This document shows positions 10,296 to 16,450 of a DNA stretch of 16,450 nucleotides, piece by piece. The notes under the pieces were generated by a model. That model did not search any database. It had not been told where the DNA came from and saw nothing but the letters and a program-made list of their open reading frames with translations. Source of the DNA: Willaertia magna (lineage: Eukaryota; Heterolobosea; Eutetramitea; Acrasida; Naegleriidae); assembly GCA_902984215.1 (NCBI GenBank), contig CADWAF010004650.1, positions 1 to 16,450 of the forward strand, given 5' to 3'. Within the stretch, counting starts at the first letter, position 1. The number at the start of each line of letters is the position of its first letter. The position numbers and the translations under genes were made by a program.

Positions 10296-10309
10296 AAATT
10301 GATAGAGAA
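10296..10309 (+). promoter_or_regulatory. -26 box of 5S copy A
   Basis: AAATTGATAGAGAA lies at -26 to -13 relative to the first base of 5S copy A. The same box occurs at the identical distance before the other two 5S genes in the window. It is a likely external RNA polymerase III promoter element. Confidence 0.55.
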
Positions 10310-10321
10310 CCGTATGTAGGT

Positions 10322-10439
10322 ATCTACGGCCATACCACTGTTCAAGCACCTCATCCCGTCCGATTTGAGAAGTTAAGCACAGTAGGGCTACATTAGTACT
10401 GAGGTGGGAGACTTCTCGGGAACCTGTAGTGCTGTAGAT
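10322..10439 (+). rRNA. 5S ribosomal RNA, copy A
   Basis: 118-nt sequence with a eukaryotic 5S layout. It begins ATCTACGGCCATACCAC and ends GTGCTGTAGAT, so the two ends pair as helix I. The internal A box (AGTTAAGCAC) and C box (GTACTGAGGTGGGAGAC ... CTCGGGAA) of the Pol III internal control region are present. It is followed at once by a T run (terminator). It differs from the other two copies by one base, G rather than A at gene position 83 (10404). The exact 5' base could be one position earlier, since a T precedes all copies. Confidence 0.96.
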
Positions 10440-10447
10440 TTTTTTTA
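10439..10447 (+). terminator. Pol III T-run after 5S copy A
   Basis: Uninterrupted T run directly after the 5S gene, the usual RNA polymerase III stop signal. Confidence 0.8.
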
Positions 10448-10585
10448 AATAATGTTAAAGGATTGTTGCAAAAGTGAAAATTATTCCAATAATAACTAAA
10501 AAAGTGTCTATTTTCAATTAGAAACAAACATGAAAAAATTGTTACGCAAAAAATAACTTTAAAACCAATGTATTCTTTAAAAGTT

Positions 10586-10640
10586 GTAAGTATAATATTT
10601 TCATATTTAATATAATAATAATAAAAAATTGTAAAAAAAG
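10586..10640 (+). other. Possible intron before the TM2 exon
   Basis: A good donor, AAAGTT|GTAAGT, and an A-rich acceptor, AAAAAAAG|GCC, bound 55 nt of AT-rich DNA. An ATG at 10568 would read MYSLKV into the donor in phase 0. Phase 0 does not match the TM2 reading frame after the acceptor, so this is either not the true first exon or the gene carries a frameshift. Confidence 0.3.
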
Positions 10641-10641
10641 G

Positions 10642-10875
10642 CCTATTTCTTTTGGATTATGTGGATTACATAGATTTTATCCAAATAACAGTTCCGGTAC
10701 TTTCTTTCTTTTATCTTGTGGAATATGTGGAATTGGTCAAATAACGGATTTATTTACAATGCATTACTTGGTTGAAGAAGCGAATTATACACAAATATTG
10801 CCACAAACAACAATTGCTGCACAAAATAATCAGCAACAAACCACTATCGCAAATATACCACTAGTCGCAGAATAA
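10642..10875 (+). pseudogene. TM2-domain protein fragment (exon or pseudogene)
   Basis: A 77-codon open frame with no in-frame ATG at its beginning ends at TAA 10873-10875. It contains the core of a TM2 domain: FGLCGLHRFY, then FFLLSCGICGIGQ and ITDLFTMHYLVEEAN, followed by a polar Gln/Thr tail. TM2 domains are two short membrane helices joined by a loop and have a G-x-H-R-F-Y motif between helix and loop; they occur in small membrane proteins of amoebae, bacteria and animals. The first half of helix 1 and any signal peptide are missing. In the neighbouring frame, AYFFWI directly precedes the motif, which suggests a small frameshift in a once intact domain. It could still be the last exon of a live gene whose first exon I cannot place. 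Confidence 0.62.
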
Positions 10876-10949
10876 CAAAAGGCCCATAAATACCAACCTA
10901 ACACACCAACAATATTATGAGATGTGTAATATATTCAACTTATCAAGAA

Positions 10950-11022
10950 GGGGTTATAGCTCAGTTGGTAGAGCGTGTGCTTTGCATGCACAAGGTCCAG
11001 GGTTCGATTCCCTGTGGCTCCA
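10950..11022 (+). tRNA. tRNA-Ala (anticodon UGC)
   Basis: 73-nt cloverleaf. The acceptor GGGGTTA pairs with TGGCTCC and includes the G3:U70 wobble that identifies alanine tRNAs. The D arm is GCTC-AGTTGGTA-GAGC. The anticodon stem TGTGC/GCACA encloses the loop TTTGCAT with anticodon TGC at 10983-10985. The T arm is CAGGG-TTCGATT-CCCTG and the discriminator A. No intron. A TTTTT run follows at about 11029-11038. Confidence 0.97.
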
Positions 11023-11193
11023 CTTCAGTTTTTGTTTTTCGAAATTTCGAATAATGGTTTTATCCCCGAAACTACATTGCAAACAAAAAAACTACTTACT
11101 TCCGAATACCACAATTTTATGGAAGCAAGCATTTGATGGCAAAATATAAATTTTTTATTTTTATTTTTTTTTAATTTTTTTATTGTGAACTAG

Positions 11194-11371
11194 AAGCAAT
11201 TGAATTATTAGGTAGAGATTCACAATCATTTTCAATTGGTGGTGATTATTATTACGTTAAAGATATTGATATAAAATTAGAAGGAAAGGTATTAGCTACA
11301 CAATATGAATTAAATCAAAATAATGATAAAGAAATAATACAACACTTGTTAACAATTACAAGTGTTGTATA
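11194..11371 (+). pseudogene. Orphan coding-like fragment, family unknown
   Basis: A frame reading EAIELLGRDSQSFSIGGDYY and continuing VKDIDIKLEGKVLATQYEL runs without stops for about 60 codons to TAA at 11369-11371. It has no ATG. It follows a T-rich stretch ending in CTAG, which resembles an intron acceptor. Codon use (TTA, GAA, ATT, GGT) resembles the real genes here, so it is probably a gene fragment or 3' exon, but no family is recognised. Its stop codon lies in a strong inverted repeat. Confidence 0.35.
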
Positions 11372-11374
11372 ATT
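11333..11374. repeat. 17-bp inverted repeat (hairpin)
   Basis: The arms AATAATACAACACTTGT (11333-11349) and ACAAGTGTTGTATAATT (11358-11374) are complementary except for one pair, around an 8-nt loop. It could be a hairpin in a transcript 3' end or the relic of a small inverted-repeat element. Confidence 0.8.
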
Positions 11375-11471
11375 TAACCTGATGTTTTGGTTTTGGTTAT
11401 AATGTTTGGTCATAATCACAATGTCCAAACATAATCTTGAATTTAATTTTAGTTATCAAAATCATGATTGA

Positions 11472-11801
11472 GTCTCAAATAATGATTTGATTGATGAGGT
11501 TGTTGTTGACAATAGTGCTATTGAAATGAATAAGGTTAATGAATAAGAAAAGAGAAGGAAGAAGAAGTGAAGAGTATTATTGAAAAGTTTTTTATTAGTC
11601 CAGAAGATGATAATATGTTTGAGTTGATTATTAACTTTAAAGAGGGAGTTGAAGAGTTAAAACGTGATAAACAATCACATAAATTTAGAAAGATTATTGA
11701 TTATAGAAAGTAAATGTATTGCTAACAACATTAATAAATACACTTTAAGATAGGCAATTAAAACTAAGAACGAATGGCAACAAATCGGTTGTGAATTAAG
11801 G
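11472..11801 (+). pseudogene. Frameshifted coding remnant upstream of 5S copy B
   Basis: Three successive open segments in different frames have gene-like codon use. 11472-11546 reads NDLIDEVVVDNSAIEMNKVN. 11543-11713 reads EKEEEVKSIIEKFF and on to LKRDKQSHKFRKIIDYRK, then a stop. 11706-11801 reads ESKCIANNINKYTLR, a stop, then AIKTKNEWQQIGCELR. They join by small frameshifts as expected for a decayed charged, probably helical protein. The family is not recognised. The last codons abut the flank of 5S copy B and overlap its -26 box. Confidence 0.4.
11782..11795 (+). promoter_or_regulatory. -26 box of 5S copy B
   Basis: AAATCGGTTGTGAA at -26 to -13 from 5S copy B. It matches the copy A and C boxes at 10 of 14 positions or better, at identical spacing, while the following 12 bases are not conserved. 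Confidence 0.45.
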
Positions 11802-11807
11802 TTACAT

Positions 11808-11925
11808 ATCTACGGCCATACCACTGTTCAAGCACCTCATCCCGTCCGATTTGAGAAGTTAAGCACAGTAGGGCTACATTAGTACTGAGATGGGAGACTT
11901 CTCGGGAACCTGTAGTGCTGTAGAT
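11808..11925 (+). rRNA. 5S ribosomal RNA, copy B
   Basis: 118 nt, identical by eye to copy A except for the canonical A at gene position 83 (11890). The A and C boxes of the internal Pol III promoter are intact, and a T run (ATTTTTATTTT) follows. It faces copy C across a 410-bp spacer, so the pair forms a large inverted repeat. Confidence 0.96.
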
Positions 11926-12335
11926 TTTTATTTTAAAATTAAAAAAAGTCCTGCCCTTCGCGAAATTTTACCTTTTGCTTGGCTGTTGTTGGGTTAGTTA
12001 GTTTTTCCACTATTTCCAGCAGTTACAGCTTGTTTGTTATTTGAATATTGCAGCGATGAATATTAGCCTATGATCACAATAAGAAGGGAATGATCTTGTT
12101 GACATTTTTTTCTAATATTTTTTAAAGTCCTTTTTACAATTCGCCCCAAGTTGACAAAAGATGTTTTAGTGTATAAAAAATAATAAAACACTTGACAACT
12201 ACAACAAACCATAATTGTTCTTAATTCTATAATTTCATAATGGTATAGAATTAGAGGTTGAATCACATAATTTTGTAAAAATTATTTATTAACCAAATGT
12301 TTATTGTAAAGACAGATTTTGGTTTTTAGGAAAAA
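11926..12335. other. Spacer between inverted 5S copies B and C
   Basis: 410 bp with the Pol III T-run terminators of both 5S genes at its edges. A 67-codon minus-strand frame (12063-12266) has no domain and is not accepted as a gene. A perfect 9-bp inverted repeat (AATTCTATA at 12223-12231, TATAGAATT at 12244-12252) is present. Nothing else is recognised. Confidence 0.5.
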
Positions 12336-12453
12336 ATCTACAGCACTACAGGTTCCCGAGAAGTCTCCCATCTCAGTACTAATGTAGCCCTACTGTGCTT
12401 AACTTCTCAAATCGGACGGGATGAGGTGCTTGAACAGTGGTATGGCCGTAGAT
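12336..12453 (-). rRNA. 5S ribosomal RNA, copy C
   Basis: Reverse-strand 118-nt 5S gene identical by eye to copy B, including A at position 83. On its own strand it starts ATCTACGGCC, ends CTGTAGAT and is followed by TTTTTTCC, a Pol III stop. It is convergent with copy B. Confidence 0.96.
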
Positions 12454-12465
12454 ATCTAAATTCTG

Positions 12466-12479
12466 TTCGCTATCAATTT
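12466..12479 (-). promoter_or_regulatory. -26 box of 5S copy C
   Basis: On the minus strand AAATTGATAGCGAA at -26 to -13, differing from the copy A box at a single base. Downstream flank similarity to copy A (GAAC.G.AT.TAG.TATCTACGG) continues right up to the gene. Confidence 0.55.
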
Positions 12480-12481
12480 AA

Positions 12482-12586
12482 CGTGAACCATACATTAAAG
12501 AGAATGCAAAAGAATTATTTATCGCTTCTCTTTCTGAACTTTTTGATTATTCTGAGGATAACGACTTGGAGGCGCAGTTGTTTTAA
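12482..12586 (+). pseudogene. C-terminal coding remnant beyond 5S copy C
   Basis: A 34-codon open frame begins after a TAA, has no ATG and ends in TAA at 12584-12586. It reads REPYIKENAKELFIASLSEL and ends FDYSEDNDLEAQLF, like an acidic protein C-terminus, followed by AATAAAATG. It may be the 3' end of the broken gene seen at 11472-11801, now separated by the 5S pair. That link is inference. Confidence 0.3.
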
Positions 12587-12736
12587 TAAAATGTAAAGCC
12601 AGACAACTGAATAAGCATACGATTTATTTATTTCTATTTGTGTTGTGGTTTACAAATTATTAACAGTGGAATAAAAAACAATTTAATTATAAAAATTCAA
12701 AACGAAAGACTGATACTTTTTTGGTGATTATAATAA

Positions 12737-14038
12737 TTATGGTAAATGTGTATTTGTTGTTGATTTTTGTTTTCTATTGTAATCCCTTAATTGTTTACAA
12801 TAAATACTCAAATTTAACAAACCAAGAGTTAAAAATCCAGAAAGGCCAACTACACCATTAATAAATGGATTAAAATTATTACCAACAAATAAATGTCCCA
12901 CTGCACCTAAAGCATTCATACAACCATGCATCATTCCAGCATAAATTGCTGGATTTAATTCTTTTGATCTTTTTGTAAAATAACAATAAATTGGTGATAA
13001 TAAAATTGTAAAACCTGTCATCATTAAACAACCCAATTGCCCGTGGTCATAACCATAATTATGTCCATTTAAAATAACTGGAATATGCCACAATTCATGT
13101 AATAAACCAATAAAGAAGGACTTCTTCCAGAAATTACTCATTTCTTCTTCTTCTTCTTCATCGTCTTCTTCCTTAACCTTCTTTTCTCCTCGTTTGTTAC
13201 TGTTTTTGTTTTTAACACTTAAATAATCTAATCTTTTAAGAAGGAAATCTCTCCAACCCTTTTCTTCACCAAATGCGAAAAAAGTGTTGATTGTTAAACC
13301 AAAAAGATTTGCTTGAAGAATTGTTTTTAAATAGAAATTGAGATAGTGTTGTTCTTGGAAATTTTGTTTAAGCGATTCTAATTGTGTCAATTGATGTTGT
13401 GTTGTTGCTGTCACTTGCACTTGACTACTATCTAACTGTTTAATGGATTCAATACCTTGATCTAGTTGTTTAATCCAGTATTCAGAAGTTGGTGAGAATG
13501 TTACTCCAGGAATCATCTTTGTTGTAAAGATGTGTATTGTAAAGTGTTAAAAAAAAATCCAAACAGGTATATAATCACTTACCAAACCAATGAATGGAGT
13601 AATAATTGGAAAGATTTGTATTAAACAAATACCTAACAATGAAGAAGAGTTATTAAATAATTTCTTGACAAAATTAAAACAGTTTTTAAACACATTTTCT
13701 TCCTTTTCCATTTCGTTCTTTTCTTGTAAAAATCTTTCTTTTCTGTTTCTTTTAAAATCTAAAGAATAAACAGAAAGAGCTGGGCCCCACATATAAATCA
13801 TTGTTGTGGATAATTTATTAAATTGAAAATAAACTTGAAGTGCTGTGACTGTGGAACTAAAACTGCAAGCTCTAAAGAAAAAACGCCAAATGTCAAAGTT
13901 TGCCAATTCTTGTAAAGTATATTTACCATTCTTTTTTTTGATTTTCCAAAGTATTTCGGAAATAAGGACAGAGCTCAAGGATGCAATTGTAAATGCATAA
14001 ATCAATTGGTCATTTGTAGGCTTGGAGAGCACCGACAT
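12737..14038 (-). CDS. CPBP-family intramembrane metalloprotease (Rce1-like), two exons
   Basis: Join of complement 13583-14038 and 12737-13516, giving 411 residues. Exon 1 has hydrophobic segments near residues 12-35, 50-70, 78-95 and 132-152. Exon 2 carries the three CPBP signatures: GEEKGWRDFLLKRL (Glu236, Glu237, Arg241), FFIGLLHELWHIPVIL (His296) and NPAIYAGMMHGCMNALG (His349, Asn353). In this family the Glu and His residues bind metal or activate water inside the membrane. Members include the CAAX prenyl protease Rce1 and many bacterial-type membrane peptidases, so the substrate here is open. A charged loop with a run of nine acidic residues (about 268-277) separates motifs 1 and 2. The start at 14038 lies 205 bp from the divergent uS5m gene. 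Confidence 0.85.
13517..13582 (-). other. CPBP gene intron
   Basis: 66-nt phase-0 intron. The donor is GGTTTG|GTAAGT and the acceptor TTTACAACAAAG|ATGATTCC. Splicing joins PFIGL to MIPGVTF. Without splicing the frame stops at a TAA after a poly-T run. Confidence 0.85.
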
Positions 14039-14243
14039 TTTTTTAATCCTTACAATTCTTGCCTTTGTCTTGTGGAATTTAAGGTTGACTCACTGACTAG
14101 TCTTCAGATAACTAATAACTAGTTGTTGACGCCGCGTAGGTTCGAGACCCGCCCAGTTCCTAATTTTTAAAATTTTATTTACTGGCTGTGTGATGCATTC
14201 CAGAAAAAATAAAAATTAAAAAATTTTTTATGTTTTTGAAAAA
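14039..14243. other. Divergent promoter spacer with tRNA-like unit
   Basis: 205 bp between the divergent CPBP and uS5m start codons, so it should hold both promoters. Its centre contains the tRNA-like segment described separately. The rest is AT-rich, with A/T runs next to both start codons. Confidence 0.5.
14074..14160 (+). other. Degenerate tRNA-like unit with perfect B box
   Basis: GGTTCGAGACC at 14139-14149 fits the Pol III B box (GGTTCRANNCC), and a T5 run follows at 14164-14168. GGAATT at 14074-14079 can pair with AGTTCC at 14155-14160, giving an 87-nt unit, the size of a long-variable-arm tRNA. TAGT-C-TTCAGAT-A-ACTA at 14099-14115 resembles a Leu(CAG) anticodon arm. However, no proper D arm is visible, and the T stem (GTAGG/CCCGC) has a mismatch. 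It is most likely a decayed tRNA-Leu or a tRNA-derived element. Confidence 0.3.
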
Positions 14244-16352
14244 ATGAAAAGTCTGAGGTTATTACGTTCTTCCATAAAATCAACAAAATCCACACAAAAT
14301 TCCTTCTCCCTTTTCCACACAAAACAACATCATAAACCAATAACATGTTGTTATAAATTAGCAAATAGTAACAATATTAAATCATTCTCAACAAATTTAC
14401 ATTTAAAAGAAGAAGAAAATAAAGAAACTAAACCAACTGAACAAAAAGAAGAAGTAGTAGATACCAACTTTCCATCTACCCAAGATGACCTTGACGTACG
14501 TATTTAATCTAACTAACCTTTTCTTATTAAAAACTATTTAACTAACTTTACTAAAAACCATTTAACTAACTTAGTTCATTAAAATTATGGAAGCCAAACA
14601 AAGAGGAGATTTAAAATTTACAGATGAAATGTTCTCTACATTAATTTCTTATCTTGTAAGCCTTCCAAAAGAAAAGCGACAAAAAATAATTTACTGGTTA
14701 GCCCGCGATAAAAATGAAATGAAACTTGTTCGTAAAATTAAAGAAGCCTTTATTCATTATAATTTAGTTTTAGCTAATCCTACTGTACAATTTCAAAGAG
14801 CTTTAGTTAAGGAAAAGATTTGGGCTAAGTTTACTAATTTTCAAATGGTTCCGGCAACTGTTTCTCATACTAAGGAAGTTGAATTTCAAAAGTATAAAGT
14901 TAAATTTTTATATGATTTATCGAAATATAAATCTCAAGCTGATGTAGATGATATGGATGAGATTGATGAGTTAGGAAATAAAGAAGATGAGGAGAATGAA
15001 AGAAGATCAGAAGTTGAAGACCAACGAGTAAATGAAGAAGATTCATTTGTAGATGAAGAAGATAATATTATAGAAACATCTGAAGAGAAGGATACCACTG
15101 AACAATCTCTAGAAAAAGATGTTAGAGAAGAAGAAGGCGAGGAAGTTGAAGAAACTGAAGATGCCGAAAATGTTGAAGAAACTAAACAATCTAATATAGA
15201 CCCTGAATTAGCAGAAAATATTGAAATGCAAAATGATTGGGATAATTATCAAAGAGAAGTTGAGAGATTAAATGATTTAGATCCTGAAAGAACTGTAATC
15301 CCTAAGATGTTAAAGGATGTCGCTAATAATTTAGATGAATTAGGTCAATTCAAACAAAAGAGATTTAGAACTGTAAGTTTTTTAGCCTTGTTATTTATTA
15401 ATTATTGTTATTATATTTGAATACAAAAAAGGTTGATAATAATCAAAAAGAACTAGATGATGAATCAATAATTAAAACATTCAATGATGAATTGATGAGA
15501 AAGGCAAGACTTGAATCTACAGCAAAATATTTTGGTTATCAATTTGATGAAGGAAAATTAATTTCAAGTATGAAGAACTTTAGTAAATTTGTTGATGGTG
15601 CATCTTTAAATGAATTCGGATCAGATGAACTCTTATTAAAACCTTCATTTGATGTTAAAACAGGAATTGAGAATAGATTCTTTAATGAATTAGATTTAGA
15701 TAAAAAGTTAGGAGAATATAATGATGATTATGATGGTAATCCTAAAGTTGATTCCCATCCATTAACTGAAGATGTTGAAGATCCTATTTTCTATCACGGA
15801 CAAAAGGATGCACTTGTAAATGTTTCCTTTGAAGAAACTGTTCTAAAGCTTTCTAGAAATTGTTCTATGACTACTGGTGGTAGAGTTGAATCTTTCAATT
15901 GTTTATTCCTTGTAGGTAGTTATGCAGGTTTCTGTGGTGTTGGTTTTGGTACAGCAGCTTCTCCACAAGTTGCTCAAGCTAAGGCAAAGAAGGCAGCTTA
16001 TAAGAATGTTCGTTCTATTCATCCTGATGCAGTACGACCACGTTCTCAATTGATTAGAGCAAAACATGGTTCATCAATTGTTAGAATTTATCCTTCTTCA
16101 TATAAAAATCCAACTGCCTCACCTTTAATCAGAAAGATTTGTGCATACTTAGGTTTAGAATATTGTTCTGTAAGAGTTTATGGTAGTAGAAATGTTCAAA
16201 ATGTTATTCCAGCCCTATTTAGCTGTATTGATCAATTGAAATCTTTAGAACAAGAAGCAGAAATTAGAGGTGTAATGCCAATTTATGCAAAATCAGAGTT
16301 TGAAAATTATTTGGACAAAGTTAGAGCCAACAAGGGTCTATTTGGTCACTAG
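14244..16352 (+). CDS. mrps5: Mitochondrial ribosomal protein uS5 (MRPS5-like), three exons
   Basis: Join 14244-14495, 14575-15372 and 15432-16352, giving 656 residues. The N-terminus (MKSLRLLRSSIKSTKSTQNS) is basic, Ser-rich and free of acidic residues, as expected for mitochondrial import. Residues 208-288 are a very acidic Glu/Asp tract. The uS5 core is at the end: the dsRBD-like N-domain starts near 482 (FEETVLKLSRNCSMTTGG, then LFLVGSYAGFCGVGFGTA), and the C-domain from about 560 contains LIRKICAYLGLEYCSVRVYG and the GSRN motif at 601-604. uS5 sits at the mRNA entrance and decoding side of the small subunit. It is longer than human MRPS5 (430 residues) because of the N-terminal extension and acidic tract. 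The start is the only ATG giving the targeting peptide. It is divergent from the CPBP gene. Confidence 0.9.
14496..14574 (+). other. mrps5 intron 1
   Basis: 79-nt phase-0 intron. The donor is CTTGAC|GTACGT and the acceptor TAACTTAG|TTCATTAAA. Splicing gives QDDLD-FIKIMEAKQ. It contains repeated CTAAC motifs, likely branch points, close to both ends. Confidence 0.8.
15373..15431 (+). other. mrps5 intron 2
   Basis: 59-nt phase-0 intron. The donor is AGAACT|GTAAGT and the acceptor ATACAAAAAAG|GTTGAT. Splicing joins KRFRT to VDNNQKEL. Unspliced reading stops at TGA 15418-15420. Confidence 0.88.
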
Positions 16353-16450
16353 ATGTTTATTATTAATTTATAATAAAGGGATAAACCCATTCAAATAATT
16401 CAAAACTATGTGTTATAAATTCTATTGTGGAAACGCTTTGGTGTCCTTAT
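16353..16450 (+). other. mrps5 3' flank
   Basis: Short AT-rich 3' region with AATAAA at 16372-16377, 20 bases after the stop, a plausible polyadenylation signal. No further gene is visible before the window ends. Confidence 0.4.

Noticed and set aside
10922..11149. 75-codon plus-strand frame
   Set aside because: It runs through the tRNA-Ala gene and has no protein family features.
12063..12266. 67-codon minus-strand frame between the 5S genes
   Set aside because: No domain, low-complexity hydrophobic composition and no conserved context. It is most likely chance.
14099..14120. Selenocysteine tRNA, because a TCA triplet lies in the CTTCAGA loop
   Set aside because: The flanking stem for a TCA reading needs an intron, the long D stem is absent, and the 9+4 acceptor/T-stem pairing fails. 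The CAG reading of a decayed leucine tRNA fits at least as well.
14179..14364. 61-codon minus-strand frame over the uS5m start
   Set aside because: Antisense to the targeting-peptide exon, Phe/Lys-rich from A/T runs, and no family.

Overview
The window is nuclear DNA of a microbial eukaryote. It is strongly AT-rich (about 70% A+T by eye), its genes carry short spliceosomal introns, it has Asn-rich low-complexity protein tracts, and 5S rRNA and tRNA genes are interspersed with protein genes. The mix of a 7TM-RGS receptor, a MAP kinase with poly-Asn inserts, a cullin, a TM2-domain fragment and stand-alone chromosomal 5S genes best fits a heterolobosean amoeba such as Naegleria or Acrasis. That assignment is inference. 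A dictyostelid is less likely because the spacers are not extreme enough in A+T. Nothing in the window looks prokaryotic or viral.

Layout. 505-2781 (+) encodes a signal peptide, an ectodomain, seven membrane helices and a C-terminal RGS domain. 3265-5786 (-) is a three-exon MAP kinase with a long Asn-rich insertion in its activation loop. A 1.5-kb spacer separates it from a divergent two-exon cullin-1 gene (7317-9753, +). The stretch 10296-12586 is an RNA-gene and gene-debris region. It holds three 118-nt 5S rRNA genes (two +, one -), a tRNA-Ala(UGC), a TM2-domain exon or pseudogene with no usable start, and several frameshifted coding remnants. The last part holds a two-exon CPBP (Rce1-like) membrane protease on the minus strand (12737-14038). 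Across a 205-bp spacer with a decayed tRNA-like unit, it diverges from a three-exon mitochondrial ribosomal protein uS5 gene (14244-16352, +).

Functional links. The genes do not form one pathway. The 7TM-RGS protein (G-protein shut-off) and the MAP kinase are signalling genes next to each other in convergent orientation. Cullin-1 is the scaffold of SCF ubiquitin ligases, uS5m belongs to the mitochondrial small ribosomal subunit, and the CPBP protein is a membrane peptidase. Introns were placed by reading frame, GT-AG borders and family alignment from memory, and all six introns of intact genes restore the expected frame.

Most interesting observations: a 14-nt box shared by all three 5S genes at exactly -26 to -13; the MAP kinase activation loop, with an insertion and an S-N-Y in place of T-x-Y; an unlisted TM2 exon; and the debris field around the inverted 5S pair.
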